12,033 nucleotides of DNA, taken from NCBI GenBank assembly GCA_965657495.1, contig CBFHPD010000207.1, positions 1-12,033 on the forward strand, given 5' to 3'. Under the pieces are notes generated by a model, which made no database searches, had not been told where the DNA came from, and was given only the letters and a program-made list of their open reading frames with translations. The translations under genes were made by a program, and so were the position numbers. Numbering within the stretch: the stretch's first letter is position 1; each line of letters opens with the position of its first letter. Positions 5,172-12,033 of this stretch are shown one piece after another. The stretch is from JALQTD01 sp965657495. GTDB taxonomy: Bacteria > Bacteroidota > Bacteroidia > Flavobacteriales_D > Sanyastnellaceae.

Positions 5172-7122
5172 CCACAAAGGTCCCGCTCACCGCATCGGCA
5201 GGCGCACCTCCCGTGGCATCGGTTCCCCAGCTGAACGACAGCGTGTAGGCAAAGAAGTCGCTCTGCCCCCAGTATTCCACCCCGCCGATCCACACCGCCT
5301 CCTGGTCCATCGATTCAAAGACCACCTTGCCCCACCGGTCAAAGATCCGCAGGTGGTAATTCGTGAGCGGGCACGACGCTTCCACCGCAAACGCATCGTT
5401 GTGGCCGTCGTTGTTAGGCGTGAACGCGGAGGGCACGTACACCATGCACGGGCAGTCGTCCCCGATGCTGGCGTAATCGTACCCCAGCGTGTACGATGAA
5501 CTGAAGGTGCAGCCGTCCGCATCGGTGACCTGCAACGCGTGTTCGCCCGGAGACAGCTCGGTGAAGACGCCGGTGGACGAAGAGAGCCCCTCATCCAACG
5601 TGTAGGCGACCGGCTCCGCCCCATTGAGCACGCGGACTTCGAGGGCGCCGTTGTCCATCCAATCGCAGCTGATGTCGCGGCGCGTGACCGCCACTTGCAA
5701 GTCCGAGGCGTTCGTCACCACCGCCTGCAACGCGCCCGCGCACCCGGCGGCATTCTGCGCTTCGATGGTGTACGCGCCCGCCGTCAATCCGCTGAACTGC
5801 CCATCCGCCTGCCAGGGCCCGCCGTTGAGGCGGAACTGAAACGGAGTGGGCTCGATCGCCGCGGCCGTGATCGCCCCGGAGGCATCGCTGCAGTATTCGT
5901 CCTCCACTGCCGTCAAGGCCAAATCCGGACCCTCCCGAACCACCGCAACCTCCCCCGTCCACGCGCAACCCGCCGCATCCTCCACGACCGCCGTGAAGTC
6001 CCCCTCGCTCAACCCAGAAAAACTGCCGGCTGCCTCGGTCGCCCCTCCAAGCGAAAACGTGAACGGCGCGGTACCGCCCTCCGGGGCGAGCGCAACGTGG
6101 CCGTCGCCGCCCGCGCAACTTTCGGCCGTCACCGCCACCTCCACGCCGAAGCCCACGCACGCCGCTTCCTCGCAGACCGTCGCCGCCGCATTCCAAAGCG
6201 GCGCGAGGTTTTGCTCCACGTAGGTCTCCATCCGCGCAACTTGACCGGCGCTGAACATAAACAAGCAGGCGTCGTCGCAGTATTCCATGTAGGTGGGCCA
6301 AAGGATGGGTTCCGTGCACGTGGTGATGCTCTGCCCGCTCGGACAGCCAAACTGAGGCGCATCCGTCACCGGCGTATCCCCCACGAAATCATCGCTCCCG
6401 CATCCCCCATTCGCCCACGGGTGATCGAGCAGCAGGTAATGCCCGATCTCGTGCGTCATCGTCCGCCCCAAATGGTACGGCGCATTCACCGCATTCCCCC
6501 CACACGACACCGTACCGAAGTAGGCCGGATCGCACGTCGCCCCGTCGCCGTTGCCTTGCCCGCCCAACGGCGAATACCCCAGCACCCCGCCCCCGAGGTC
6601 GCGCACGAAGAAATTCAAATACCCAGCCCAATCCGCGTCGAAATCCCCGTCCGTGGCGTCCAACGTCACCGCGTAATCGCCTTCCTGCAGCCCGAATCCT
6701 GCCGGATGACTCAACGTCGCGAGGCAGAATTGGATGCACGACGCTTGGTTCTCAATCCCGGGCCAAATCGTCGGCTGCAAGCTCTCCCATTCCGCAATGT
6801 CCGTGTTGGTCGCGCTGAAGTCCCGGTTGAGCGCTTCGACCTGGGACAAGGCCATGTCGGTCGCGCAGTCGAGTGGGATGCCCGTGTTTTGGAAGTGAAC
6901 GGCCACCGGAATGATGAGCGGGTTATCGCAGTCCAAACGTTGGCCTGCTGCTTCATTGACCGCCAACACCTTCGCCCTGAACGCCTCCTCGTACCCCGCA
7001 AGCCCCATCAGGTGCGCGTGCACCGAATCCATGCCACACGTCCGCTGGCCACGCACCTCATCGGACGGCACCCAGGCCAGCAGCGCCCCCATCAGCGCAA
7101 GGAAAAACAGTCGGTTCATCAC
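5161..7122 (-). CDS. Secreted M43 (pappalysin-like) zinc metalloprotease with SprB-like repeats and T9SS type B C-terminal domain
   Basis: A 653-residue extracellular protease. Residues 1-26 form a signal peptide (NRLFFLALMGALLAWV, cut near RGQ). The peptidase region has the zinc site HEIGHYLLLDH (H224, E225, H228, H234), the Cys-rich segment GGCGSDDFVGDTP (239-251) and a Met-turn at M279 (TYMEYCDDAC) followed by MFSAGQVARM. This is the M43/pappalysin layout; the usual Gly in HExxHxxGxxH is replaced by Leu at 231. Three SprB-like repeats follow at about 325-395, 398-470 and 474-546, each with a G.F..L..G.......D..GC pattern. The C-terminus (about 558-653: VYVPSAFTPNNDGHND, NYHLRIFDRWGKVVFES, GTFVVIR) is a T9SS type B sorting domain, so export by the type IX system and surface or gliding-related anchoring is expected. 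ATG 7122-7120 was chosen; the next codon is also ATG. Its substrate is unknown. Confidence 0.92.
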   Translation of the reverse strand: MMNRLFFLALMGALLAWVPSDEVRGQRTCGMDSVHAHLMGLAGYEEAFRAKVLAVNEAAGQRLDCDNPLIIPVAVHFQNTGIPLDCATDMALSQVEALNRDFSATNTDIAEWESLQPTIWPGIENQASCIQFCLATLSHPAGFGLQEGDYAVTLDATDGDFDADWAGYLNFFVRDLGGGVLGYSPLGGQGNGDGATCDPAYFGTVSCGGNAVNAPYHLGRTMTHEIGHYLLLDHPWANGGCGSDDFVGDTPVTDAPQFGCPSGQSITTCTEPILWPTYMEYCDDACLFMFSAGQVARMETYVEQNLAPLWNAAATVCEEAACVGFGVEVAVTAESCAGGDGHVALAPEGGTAPFTFSLGGATEAAGSFSGLSEGDFTAVVEDAAGCAWTGEVAVVREGPDLALTAVEDEYCSDASGAITAAAIEPTPFQFRLNGGPWQADGQFSGLTAGAYTIEAQNAAGCAGALQAVVTNASDLQVAVTRRDISCDWMDNGALEVRVLNGAEPVAYTLDEGLSSSTGVFTELSPGEHALQVTDADGCTFSSSYTLGYDYASIGDDCPCMVYVPSAFTPNNDGHNDAFAVEASCPLTNYHLRIFDRWGKVVFESMDQEAVWIGGVEYWGQSDFFAYTLSFSWGTDATGGAPADAVSGTFVVIR

Positions 7123-7230
7123 AGGTTGGTTTCAACAACAGGACTGCAAAGATGCACCGAAGGTTGCGCTCCGCCGGCGATTTCCCCTGCGAAACAAAGG
7201 ATTGTTAATGCACCACAAAAAGCCCTTGCA

Positions 7231-7252
7231 TTTATTATGCATGCATAGTAAA
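7231..7252. promoter_or_regulatory. Near-perfect 22-bp palindrome, probable MarR operator
   Basis: An AT-rich dyad centred between 7241 and 7242 with 10 of 11 base pairs matching; only T7235/G7248 fails. Its perfect core is TATGCATGCATA (7236-7247). It lies 7 bases upstream of a -7 candidate TACCTTAG (7260-7267), where bound protein would cover the -33 region, and begins 42 bases before the regulator's start codon. MarR dimers usually bind palindromes of about 16-20 bp next to their own gene, so autoregulation and control of the fad genes is inferred. Confidence 0.65.
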
Positions 7253-7259
7253 AACGCCC

Positions 7260-7267
7260 TACCTTAG
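7260..7267 (+). promoter_or_regulatory. Candidate -7 box TACCTTAG for the marR-fad operon
   Basis: TACCTTAG agrees with TAnnTTTG at five of six defined positions and ends 5 bases before the marR ATG, predicting a nearly leaderless operon mRNA. No TTG stands at the usual -33 distance; that position is occupied by the palindrome. Confidence 0.35.
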
Positions 7268-7272
7268 GGACC

Positions 7273-7740
7273 ATGCGACCACACGACACCATGGACTTCC
7301 ACTTGCGCTGGGGTTGGGCGAAGCTCAACCGGTTGTACGCAGCGGAAGCCGAGCGGCGGGGCATTCCCGTGAGTTATGTGTTCGCCTTGCTGCAAGTGGA
7401 CCGGCAAGGCACGCCGAGCACGCAGCTCGGGCCGCGGATGGGGATGGAGGCGACCAGCCTTTCCCGCACGCTCAAGGGCATGGAGGCGATGGGGCTCATC
7501 GAGCGGCGCGCGGATGCCGCCGATGGCAGGCGGGCGCTCGTGTTCTTGACCTCGGAAGGGGTGGCGGCACGGCGCGAGGCGCGGGATTTGGTCAAAGTCG
7601 TCAACGCCCGCATCCGGGAACTCCTCGGGGACGGCGAGGTCGACCAGCTCATCGCCCACTTGCGGAAACTCAATGAAATCTTCGATCGCCCTGAGCAACT
7701 GCTCGGCGGCGGAAACCACCAATCTCCCCTTGCTTCATGA
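7273..7740 (+). CDS. MarR-family transcriptional regulator of the fad operon
   Basis: A 155-residue winged-helix DNA-binding protein. The recognition-helix region is about residues 57-71 (GMEATSLSRTLKGME), followed by GLIERRADAADGRR and ALVFLTSEG, the MarR wing with its conserved D-R and LT residues (80-94). Flanking helices would form the dimer interface. The N-terminus MRPHDTMDFHLRWGWAKLNRLY resembles that of Bacteroidota MarR proteins found ahead of beta-oxidation genes, which supports the ATG at 7273 rather than the in-frame ATG at 7291. Its stop overlaps the start of fadN by 4 bases (ATGA at 7737-7740), so the two are translationally coupled. It probably represses the operon and is released by a fatty acid or acyl-CoA ligand, acting at the palindrome at 7231-7252; ligand and direction of control are inferred from position. 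Confidence 0.9.
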   Translation: MRPHDTMDFHLRWGWAKLNRLYAAEAERRGIPVSYVFALLQVDRQGTPSTQLGPRMGMEATSLSRTLKGMEAMGLIERRADAADGRRALVFLTSEGVAARREARDLVKVVNARIRELLGDGEVDQLIAHLRKLNEIFDRPEQLLGGGNHQSPLAS

Positions 7741-10121
7741 AGGCAACTGAAGAAATTCCCCTGCACCGGATTCGGCGCGTGGCCGTGTTGGGAAGCGGCG
7801 TGATGGGCTCGCGCATTGCGTGCCATTTGGCCCAAACCAGCAGCGAAGTGCTCCTGCTCGACCTCCCTGCGAAGGAAGGTCCGCGCAACGCGGTCGCCGA
7901 CGGCCACTTGAAGGACGCGCTGAAGAGCAACCCCTCCCCCATTTATTCGAAGCGGTTCGCTGGCCGCATCACCACCGGCAACTTCGACGACGACCTCGCC
8001 CGCATCGCCGAGTGCGACTGGATCATCGAAGTCATCGTTGAGCGGCTCGACATCAAGCAGCAGCTGTTCGAGCGGGTCGAGGAGCACCGGAAGCCCGGCA
8101 CGCTCATCACGACCAACACCTCGGGCATTCCGATTGCCATGTTGTCCGAAGGCCGGAGCGAGGACTTCCGCCGGCATTTCTGTGGCACCCACTTCTTCAA
8201 CCCGCCGCGCTACTTGCAGCTGCTCGAAATCATCCCGGGCCCGGACACGGACGGCCGGGTGCTGGATTTCTTCAGCCGGTATGGGGAGCGCATCCTCGGG
8301 AAGCAGGTGGTGCTGTGCAAGGACACGCCGGCGTTCATCGCCAACCGCGTGGGGGTGTTTGCCATCCAAGCCTTGTTCCACACGGTGGCCGAGATGGGGC
8401 TGAACGTGGAGACGGTGGACCGGCTGACCGGGCCCGCGATGGGGCGGCCGAAGAGCGCGACCTTCCGGACGTGCGACGTGGTGGGCATCGATACGCTCGT
8501 GCACGTGGCGAATGGGGTGGCGGCGAATTGCCCGGCTGACGAGCGCAAGGAGGTGTTTGCCACGCCGTCGTACGTGCAGCATTTGGTCTCCGAAGGCGCC
8601 TTGGGAGCCAAATCCGGAGCCGGTTTCTACAAGAAAATCAAGGGCGCCGACGGCAAGAGCGAAATCCTCTCCCTCGACCTCAAGACGCTCGAATACGGAC
8701 CGCAGAAGAAGGCGTCCTTCGCCACGCTCGAAGCCGCCAAGCAAGTGGACGCCCTGCCCGAACGCACGAAGCTGCTCTTCAACGGCACCGACCAAGCCGG
8801 CGACTTCTACCGCCGCATCTTCACCGACGTCTTTGCTTACGTGTCGCACCGGGTGCCGGAGATTTCGGACCTGCCCCACGCCATCGACGACGCCCTGCGG
8901 GCTGGCTTCGGCTGGGAGCTTGGGGCGTTTGAAAGCTGGGACGCGGTGGGCGTGCGAGAAGGACTGGAAATCCTGCGCGGGCGCGGCCTGACCGTGTCGG
9001 GCTGGGTCGACGACATGCTCGCGGCCGGTGCGGAGACGTTTTACCGGAACGTGGACGGACGGCGCGAATGCTGGAACCCGGCCACTGGCGCGTACGAAGC
9101 GCTGGCGGGACAGGAAGGCCGGCTGTCGCTCGCCTGGCTGCCCGAGGAGGCGACGGTATGGAAAAACAGCGGCGTCACCTTGCAAGACTTGGGCGATGGC
9201 ATCTTGAACGTGGCCTTCCACACGAAGATGAACAGCATCGGCGGCGAAGTCATCCAGGGCCTGAACAAGGCGGTGGACCTCGCGGAGGCCGGCGACTGGC
9301 GTGGCATCGTGGTGTCGAACGAGGGCGCACAGTTCAGCGCAGGGGCGAACGTGGGCATGATCTTCATGCTGGCGGTGGAGCAGGAATACGAAGAGCTCGA
9401 TTTCGCCGTGCGCGCGTTCCAAAACACGATGATGCGCATGCGGTATTCCGGTGTGCCCGTTGTCGCCGCACCGCACGGCCTCGCCCTCGGGGGCGGCTGT
9501 GAACTCTGCCTGCACGCGGACAAAGTCGTCGCCCATGCGGAAACGTACATGGGCCTCGTCGAATTCGGCATCGGGGTCATCCCGGCCGGCGGGGGCACGA
9601 AGGAATTTGTGCTCCGGCTGAACGACGAGCTGCACGAGGGCGACATGCGCATCAACCGGCTGCGCGACCGTTTCCTGACCATCGGCCAAGCGAAGGTGTC
9701 GACCTCGGCGCATGAGGCGTTTGAACTCGGCTACCTGCGCGAAGGCACCGACGAAGTGGTGGTGAACCGGCGGGATCAGCTCGCCCGAGCGAAGCGCGCA
9801 GCGCTGGAACTGGCCGAGCAGGGCTACGTCCGGCCGCTGGAGCGGAAGGACATTGTGGTCGCAGGGCAGGAAGGCCTGGGCATCGTCTACGTGGGGGCGC
9901 ACAGCATGATGAGTGGCAAGTACATCTCGGAACACGACCGGCTCATCAGCGAGAAGCTGGGGACCGTCATGTGCGGGGGGGATTTGAGCGAGCGGACGGC
10001 GGTGAGTGAGCAGTACTTACTGGATTTGGAACGGAAAGCCTTTGTGGAGCTTTGCATGCAGCGCAAGACGCTGGAACGGATGCAGAGTCTGATCCAAAAA
10101 GGCAAAATCCTGCGCAACTAA
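7737..10121 (+). CDS. fadN: Bifunctional 3-hydroxyacyl-CoA dehydrogenase / enoyl-CoA hydratase (FadN type)
   Basis: A 794-residue cytoplasmic enzyme for the middle steps of beta-oxidation: hydration of trans-2-enoyl-CoA and NAD-dependent oxidation of L-3-hydroxyacyl-CoA. The dehydrogenase comes first, with NAD-binding motif VAVLGSGVMGS (15-25), catalytic H152 in GTHFFNPP, E164 and N203 in AFIANRVG, followed by a helical dehydrogenase C-terminal region to about 300 and a second part near 385-415. The crotonase domain follows from about 480. Its oxyanion-hole segments are FSAGANVG (533-540) and GLALGGGCE (581-589); the catalytic glutamates are E589 and E609, 20 residues apart as in rat enoyl-CoA hydratase. 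This order is the reverse of E. coli FadB and matches Bacillus FadN (about 790 residues). All key residues are intact. The start overlaps marR by 4 bases. Confidence 0.95.
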   Translation: MKATEEIPLHRIRRVAVLGSGVMGSRIACHLAQTSSEVLLLDLPAKEGPRNAVADGHLKDALKSNPSPIYSKRFAGRITTGNFDDDLARIAECDWIIEVIVERLDIKQQLFERVEEHRKPGTLITTNTSGIPIAMLSEGRSEDFRRHFCGTHFFNPPRYLQLLEIIPGPDTDGRVLDFFSRYGERILGKQVVLCKDTPAFIANRVGVFAIQALFHTVAEMGLNVETVDRLTGPAMGRPKSATFRTCDVVGIDTLVHVANGVAANCPADERKEVFATPSYVQHLVSEGALGAKSGAGFYKKIKGADGKSEILSLDLKTLEYGPQKKASFATLEAAKQVDALPERTKLLFNGTDQAGDFYRRIFTDVFAYVSHRVPEISDLPHAIDDALRAGFGWELGAFESWDAVGVREGLEILRGRGLTVSGWVDDMLAAGAETFYRNVDGRRECWNPATGAYEALAGQEGRLSLAWLPEEATVWKNSGVTLQDLGDGILNVAFHTKMNSIGGEVIQGLNKAVDLAEAGDWRGIVVSNEGAQFSAGANVGMIFMLAVEQEYEELDFAVRAFQNTMMRMRYSGVPVVAAPHGLALGGGCELCLHADKVVAHAETYMGLVEFGIGVIPAGGGTKEFVLRLNDELHEGDMRINRLRDRFLTIGQAKVSTSAHEAFELGYLREGTDEVVVNRRDQLARAKRAALELAEQGYVRPLERKDIVVAGQEGLGIVYVGAHSMMSGKYISEHDRLISEKLGTVMCGGDLSERTAVSEQYLLDLERKAFVELCMQRKTLERMQSLIQKGKILRN

Positions 10122-10140
10122 ACCCGACAACGAAACGAAC

Positions 10141-11319
10141 ATGAACGCATACATCATCGGCGGTTACCGCAGCGCGGTCGGGAAATCCGGCAAAGGCGCC
10201 TTCCGCTTCACCCGGCCCGACGACCTCGGCGAGCAGGTCATCCGCAAATTGCTCAGCGACTTCCCGCAGCTCGACCCTGAGCGCATCAACGACGTCATCG
10301 TCGGCAACGCCACCCCGGAGGCGGAACAGGGATTGAACATCGGGCGCATGGTCAGCCTGATGGGGCTCGACACCGAAAAGGTGCCGGGCATGACGGTCAA
10401 CCGCTACTGCGCGTCCGGCCTCGAAACCATCGCCATCGCGTCGGCTAAAATCCACGCGGGCCTTGCCGACTGCATCCTCGCGGGCGGCATCGAAACCATG
10501 TCTCCCATCCCGTTCGGCGGGTGGCGCATCGTGCCCAACGCCCGGGTCGCCAAGGCGAATCCGGACTGGTATTGGGGCATGGGCTTGACGGCAGAGGCCG
10601 TGGCGAACGACTTCAAGGTTTCCCGCGACGAGCAGGACGCCTTCGCGGCGGAGAGCCACCGGCGGGCCGCGGCGGCCATTGACGGCGGCCGGTTTGCGCC
10701 GGGCATCGCGCCCATCACGGTGAACCAAGTCTACCTCGACGAAAAGGAGCGCCGTGCGGAACGCAGCTACGTGGTCGATACGGACGAAGGCGTGCGGCGC
10801 GACACGTCGGTGGAAGGGCTTGCGCGGCTGAAGCCGGTGTTCGCGGCGGGCGGAACGGTTACGGCCGGAAACGCCTCGCAGACTTCGGACGGAGCGGCCT
10901 TTGTTCTGGTGTGCAGCGAGCGCATGGTCAAGGAGCTCGGCGTGGAGCCGTGGGCGCGGCTGGCGAGTTACCACGTGAGCGGGCTGGAGCCGCGCATCAT
11001 GGGCGTGGGGCCGGTGCACGCGGTGCCGGAGGCGCTGAAGAAGGCCGGGCTGAAGCAGACCGACCTCGGGGCCATCGAACTGAACGAAGCCTTCGCTTCG
11101 CAGAGCGTGGCCGTGGTGCGCGAACTGGGCTTGGACCCGGAGCGCGTGAACCCGAACGGCGGTGCCATTGCCCTCGGGCACCCGCTCGGCTGCACCGGCA
11201 GCAAGCTCACCGTCCAGTTGTTGCACGAACTCGCCCGGCGCGACGAGCGCTACGGCATGGTCACCATGTGCGTGGGGACCGGTCAAGGGGCGGCGGGCGT
11301 GTTTGAACGGTTGCGTTGA
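10141..11319 (+). CDS. fadA: Acetyl-CoA acyltransferase (3-ketoacyl-CoA thiolase)
   Basis: A 392-residue thiolase that cleaves 3-ketoacyl-CoA with CoA, giving acetyl-CoA and a shortened acyl-CoA, the last step of each beta-oxidation turn. The nucleophilic Cys is C90 in VNRYCASGLETI. The substrate-positioning NEAFA motif is at 315-319, the catalytic His is H347 in NGGAIALGHPLGCTG, and the second catalytic Cys is C377 in MCVGTGQG. Length is normal and all catalytic residues are present. It starts 19 bases after the fadN stop with no visible promoter or terminator between them, so it belongs to the same transcript. A biosynthetic acetoacetyl-CoA thiolase would look similar, but the operon context favours the degradative role. 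Confidence 0.95.
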   Translation: MNAYIIGGYRSAVGKSGKGAFRFTRPDDLGEQVIRKLLSDFPQLDPERINDVIVGNATPEAEQGLNIGRMVSLMGLDTEKVPGMTVNRYCASGLETIAIASAKIHAGLADCILAGGIETMSPIPFGGWRIVPNARVAKANPDWYWGMGLTAEAVANDFKVSRDEQDAFAAESHRRAAAAIDGGRFAPGIAPITVNQVYLDEKERRAERSYVVDTDEGVRRDTSVEGLARLKPVFAAGGTVTAGNASQTSDGAAFVLVCSERMVKELGVEPWARLASYHVSGLEPRIMGVGPVHAVPEALKKAGLKQTDLGAIELNEAFASQSVAVVRELGLDPERVNPNGGAIALGHPLGCTGSKLTVQLLHELARRDERYGMVTMCVGTGQGAAGVFERLR

Positions 11320-11345
11320 ATTTGGTCTAACAAGAAATCCATCCC

Positions 11346-12033
11346 ATGTCTACTACGAATAAAGCCATCCGCGGCGGAGAGTTTTTGATCCGCCCCACCC
11401 ATGCCAGCGACATCTTCATCCCCGAAGAGTGGAACGAAGAGCAGCTGATGATCAAGCAAATGACCCTCGATTTTGTGGAAAAGCGGATTGTGCCGCAGCT
11501 CGACGCCATCGACGACCAAGAGGAAGGCCTCGTGCCCAAACTCATGGAAGAAACCGGCGAACTCGGCCTGCTCGGCAGTTCCGTCCCCACCGAATACGGA
11601 GGGATGGGGCTTGACTTCAAAACCACGATGCTCATCACCGAAGCCATCGGCGGCGCGCATTCGTTCAGCGTCAGCTTCAGCGCTCATACCGGCATCGGCA
11701 CCTTGCCCATTTTGTACTATGGAAACGAGGAGCAGAAGCAGAAGTGGGTGCCGGGCCTCGCCTCGGGCGAGCTGAAGGGCTGCTATTGCTTGACGGAGCC
11801 GGGGGCGGGGTCGGATGCGAACAGCGGCAAGACGCGGGCGACGTTGTCGGAAGATGGCAAGCACTACATTTTGAATGGCCAAAAGATGTGGATCACCAAC
11901 GGCGGGTTTGCCGACGTGATGATCGTCTTTGCCAAAATCGACGACGACGAAAACCTCACGGCATTCATCGTGGACGGCCACAGCGAAGGCATCACGAAGA
12001 ATCCGGAGGAGAAGAAGATGGGCATCAAGGGCT
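11346..12033 (+). CDS. fadE: Acyl-CoA dehydrogenase, N-terminal part (cut by right edge)
   Basis: The frame opens at ATG 11346 and stays open to the window end, giving 229 residues with no stop. The enzyme carries out the first step of beta-oxidation, FAD-dependent formation of trans-2-enoyl-CoA. Visible are the N-terminal helical domain (LGLLGSSVPTEYGGMG, 73-88), the family signature CLTEPGAGSDANS (148-160) and QKMWITNGGFADV (179-191) of the middle beta domain. The catalytic base and C-terminal domain lie beyond the edge. The gene follows the thiolase by 26 bases and is the fourth member of the operon. Its order after fadN and fadA mirrors the Bacillus subtilis fadNAE operon, whose FadE is about 590 residues; whether this protein is the long form cannot be seen. 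Substrate chain length is unknown. Confidence 0.93.
   Translation, partial: MSTTNKAIRGGEFLIRPTHASDIFIPEEWNEEQLMIKQMTLDFVEKRIVPQLDAIDDQEEGLVPKLMEETGELGLLGSSVPTEYGGMGLDFKTTMLITEAIGGAHSFSVSFSAHTGIGTLPILYYGNEEQKQKWVPGLASGELKGCYCLTEPGAGSDANSGKTRATLSEDGKHYILNGQKMWITNGGFADVMIVFAKIDDDENLTAFIVDGHSEGITKNPEEKKMGIKG

Larger units (their letters stand above)
7123..7272. promoter_or_regulatory. Divergent intergenic region between the M43 protease and the marR-fad operon
   Basis: This is the longest non-coding stretch in the window, 150 bases, and is richer in A and T than its neighbours. For the protease, CATCTTTG on the minus strand (7154-7147) differs from the -7 consensus TAnnTTTG by one base and would leave a leader of about 20 bases; no clear -33 element is seen. 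The right part (7201-7260) carries the palindrome and -7 box assigned to marR. I found no open reading frame or hairpin terminator of note in it. Confidence 0.45.

Noticed and set aside
5539..7248. A 569-codon plus-strand open frame opposite the metalloprotease
   Set aside because: Arg/His-rich translation without domains, opposite a protein with signal peptide, zinc motif and sorting domain.
7374..9935. An 853-codon open frame on the minus strand opposite marR and fadN
   Set aside because: It is antisense to proteins with intact catalytic motifs, its translation is rich in His, Arg and Val without recognisable domains, and such frames are expected in GC-rich DNA.
9967..11286. A 439-codon minus-strand open frame opposite the thiolase
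   Set aside because: The plus strand encodes a full-length thiolase with all catalytic residues; the antisense translation is low-complexity and resembles no family I know.
11283..11981. A 232-codon minus-strand open frame at the right end
   Set aside because: It is opposite the acyl-CoA dehydrogenase fragment, which carries the family signature and fits the operon; the antisense frame has no supporting motif.

Overview
The window is a GC-rich, gene-dense chromosomal segment, most likely from a member of the Bacteroidota and probably Flavobacteriales-like. The evidence is a type IX secretion (T9SS) type B C-terminal domain with SprB-like repeats on a secreted metalloprotease, several promoter-like boxes close to the Bacteroidota -7 consensus TAnnTTTG, a lack of obvious Shine-Dalgarno sequences, and protein variants (RlmL-only methyltransferase, SUI1/YciH protein, MarR-fadN-fadA-fadE order) that I recall as typical of that phylum. 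Taxonomy below phylum is inference. Almost everything is coding: no gap longer than about 150 bases lies between genes, and I see no RNA gene, CRISPR array, insertion sequence or integrase.

Layout. Positions 1-1732 (minus strand) hold a SUI1/eIF1-like translation factor, an RlmL-type 23S rRNA guanine-N2 methyltransferase, and the first 41 residues of a SatD-like protein that runs off the left edge. The SatD-like gene has its own AT-rich control region. Positions 1814-3157 (plus) hold a secreted cysteine-rich protein with a MopE-like metal-binding motif and two dockerin-like calcium loops, followed in the same frame by a class I O-methyltransferase. A bidirectional terminator separates these from sucC (minus, 3211-4422). 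A LolD-like ABC ATPase (plus, 4500-5171) overlaps tail to tail with a large secreted M43 metalloprotease (minus, 5161-7122).

Positions 7273-12033 (plus) form a fatty acid beta-oxidation operon: a MarR-family regulator, then a fused 3-hydroxyacyl-CoA dehydrogenase/enoyl-CoA hydratase (FadN type), a thiolase (FadA type) and an acyl-CoA dehydrogenase (FadE type, cut by the right edge). Together the three enzymes cover all four steps of one beta-oxidation turn. An AT-rich near-perfect palindrome just upstream of the regulator is the likely operator. SucC would act downstream of the pathway, in the TCA cycle.

I did not find an obviously new multi-gene system. The most interesting points are the cysteine-rich secreted protein of unknown role, the MarR palindrome, the repeated half-sites in front of the satD-like gene, and a recurring TAnnTT box 12-14 bases before start codons that suggests leaderless transcription in this genome.
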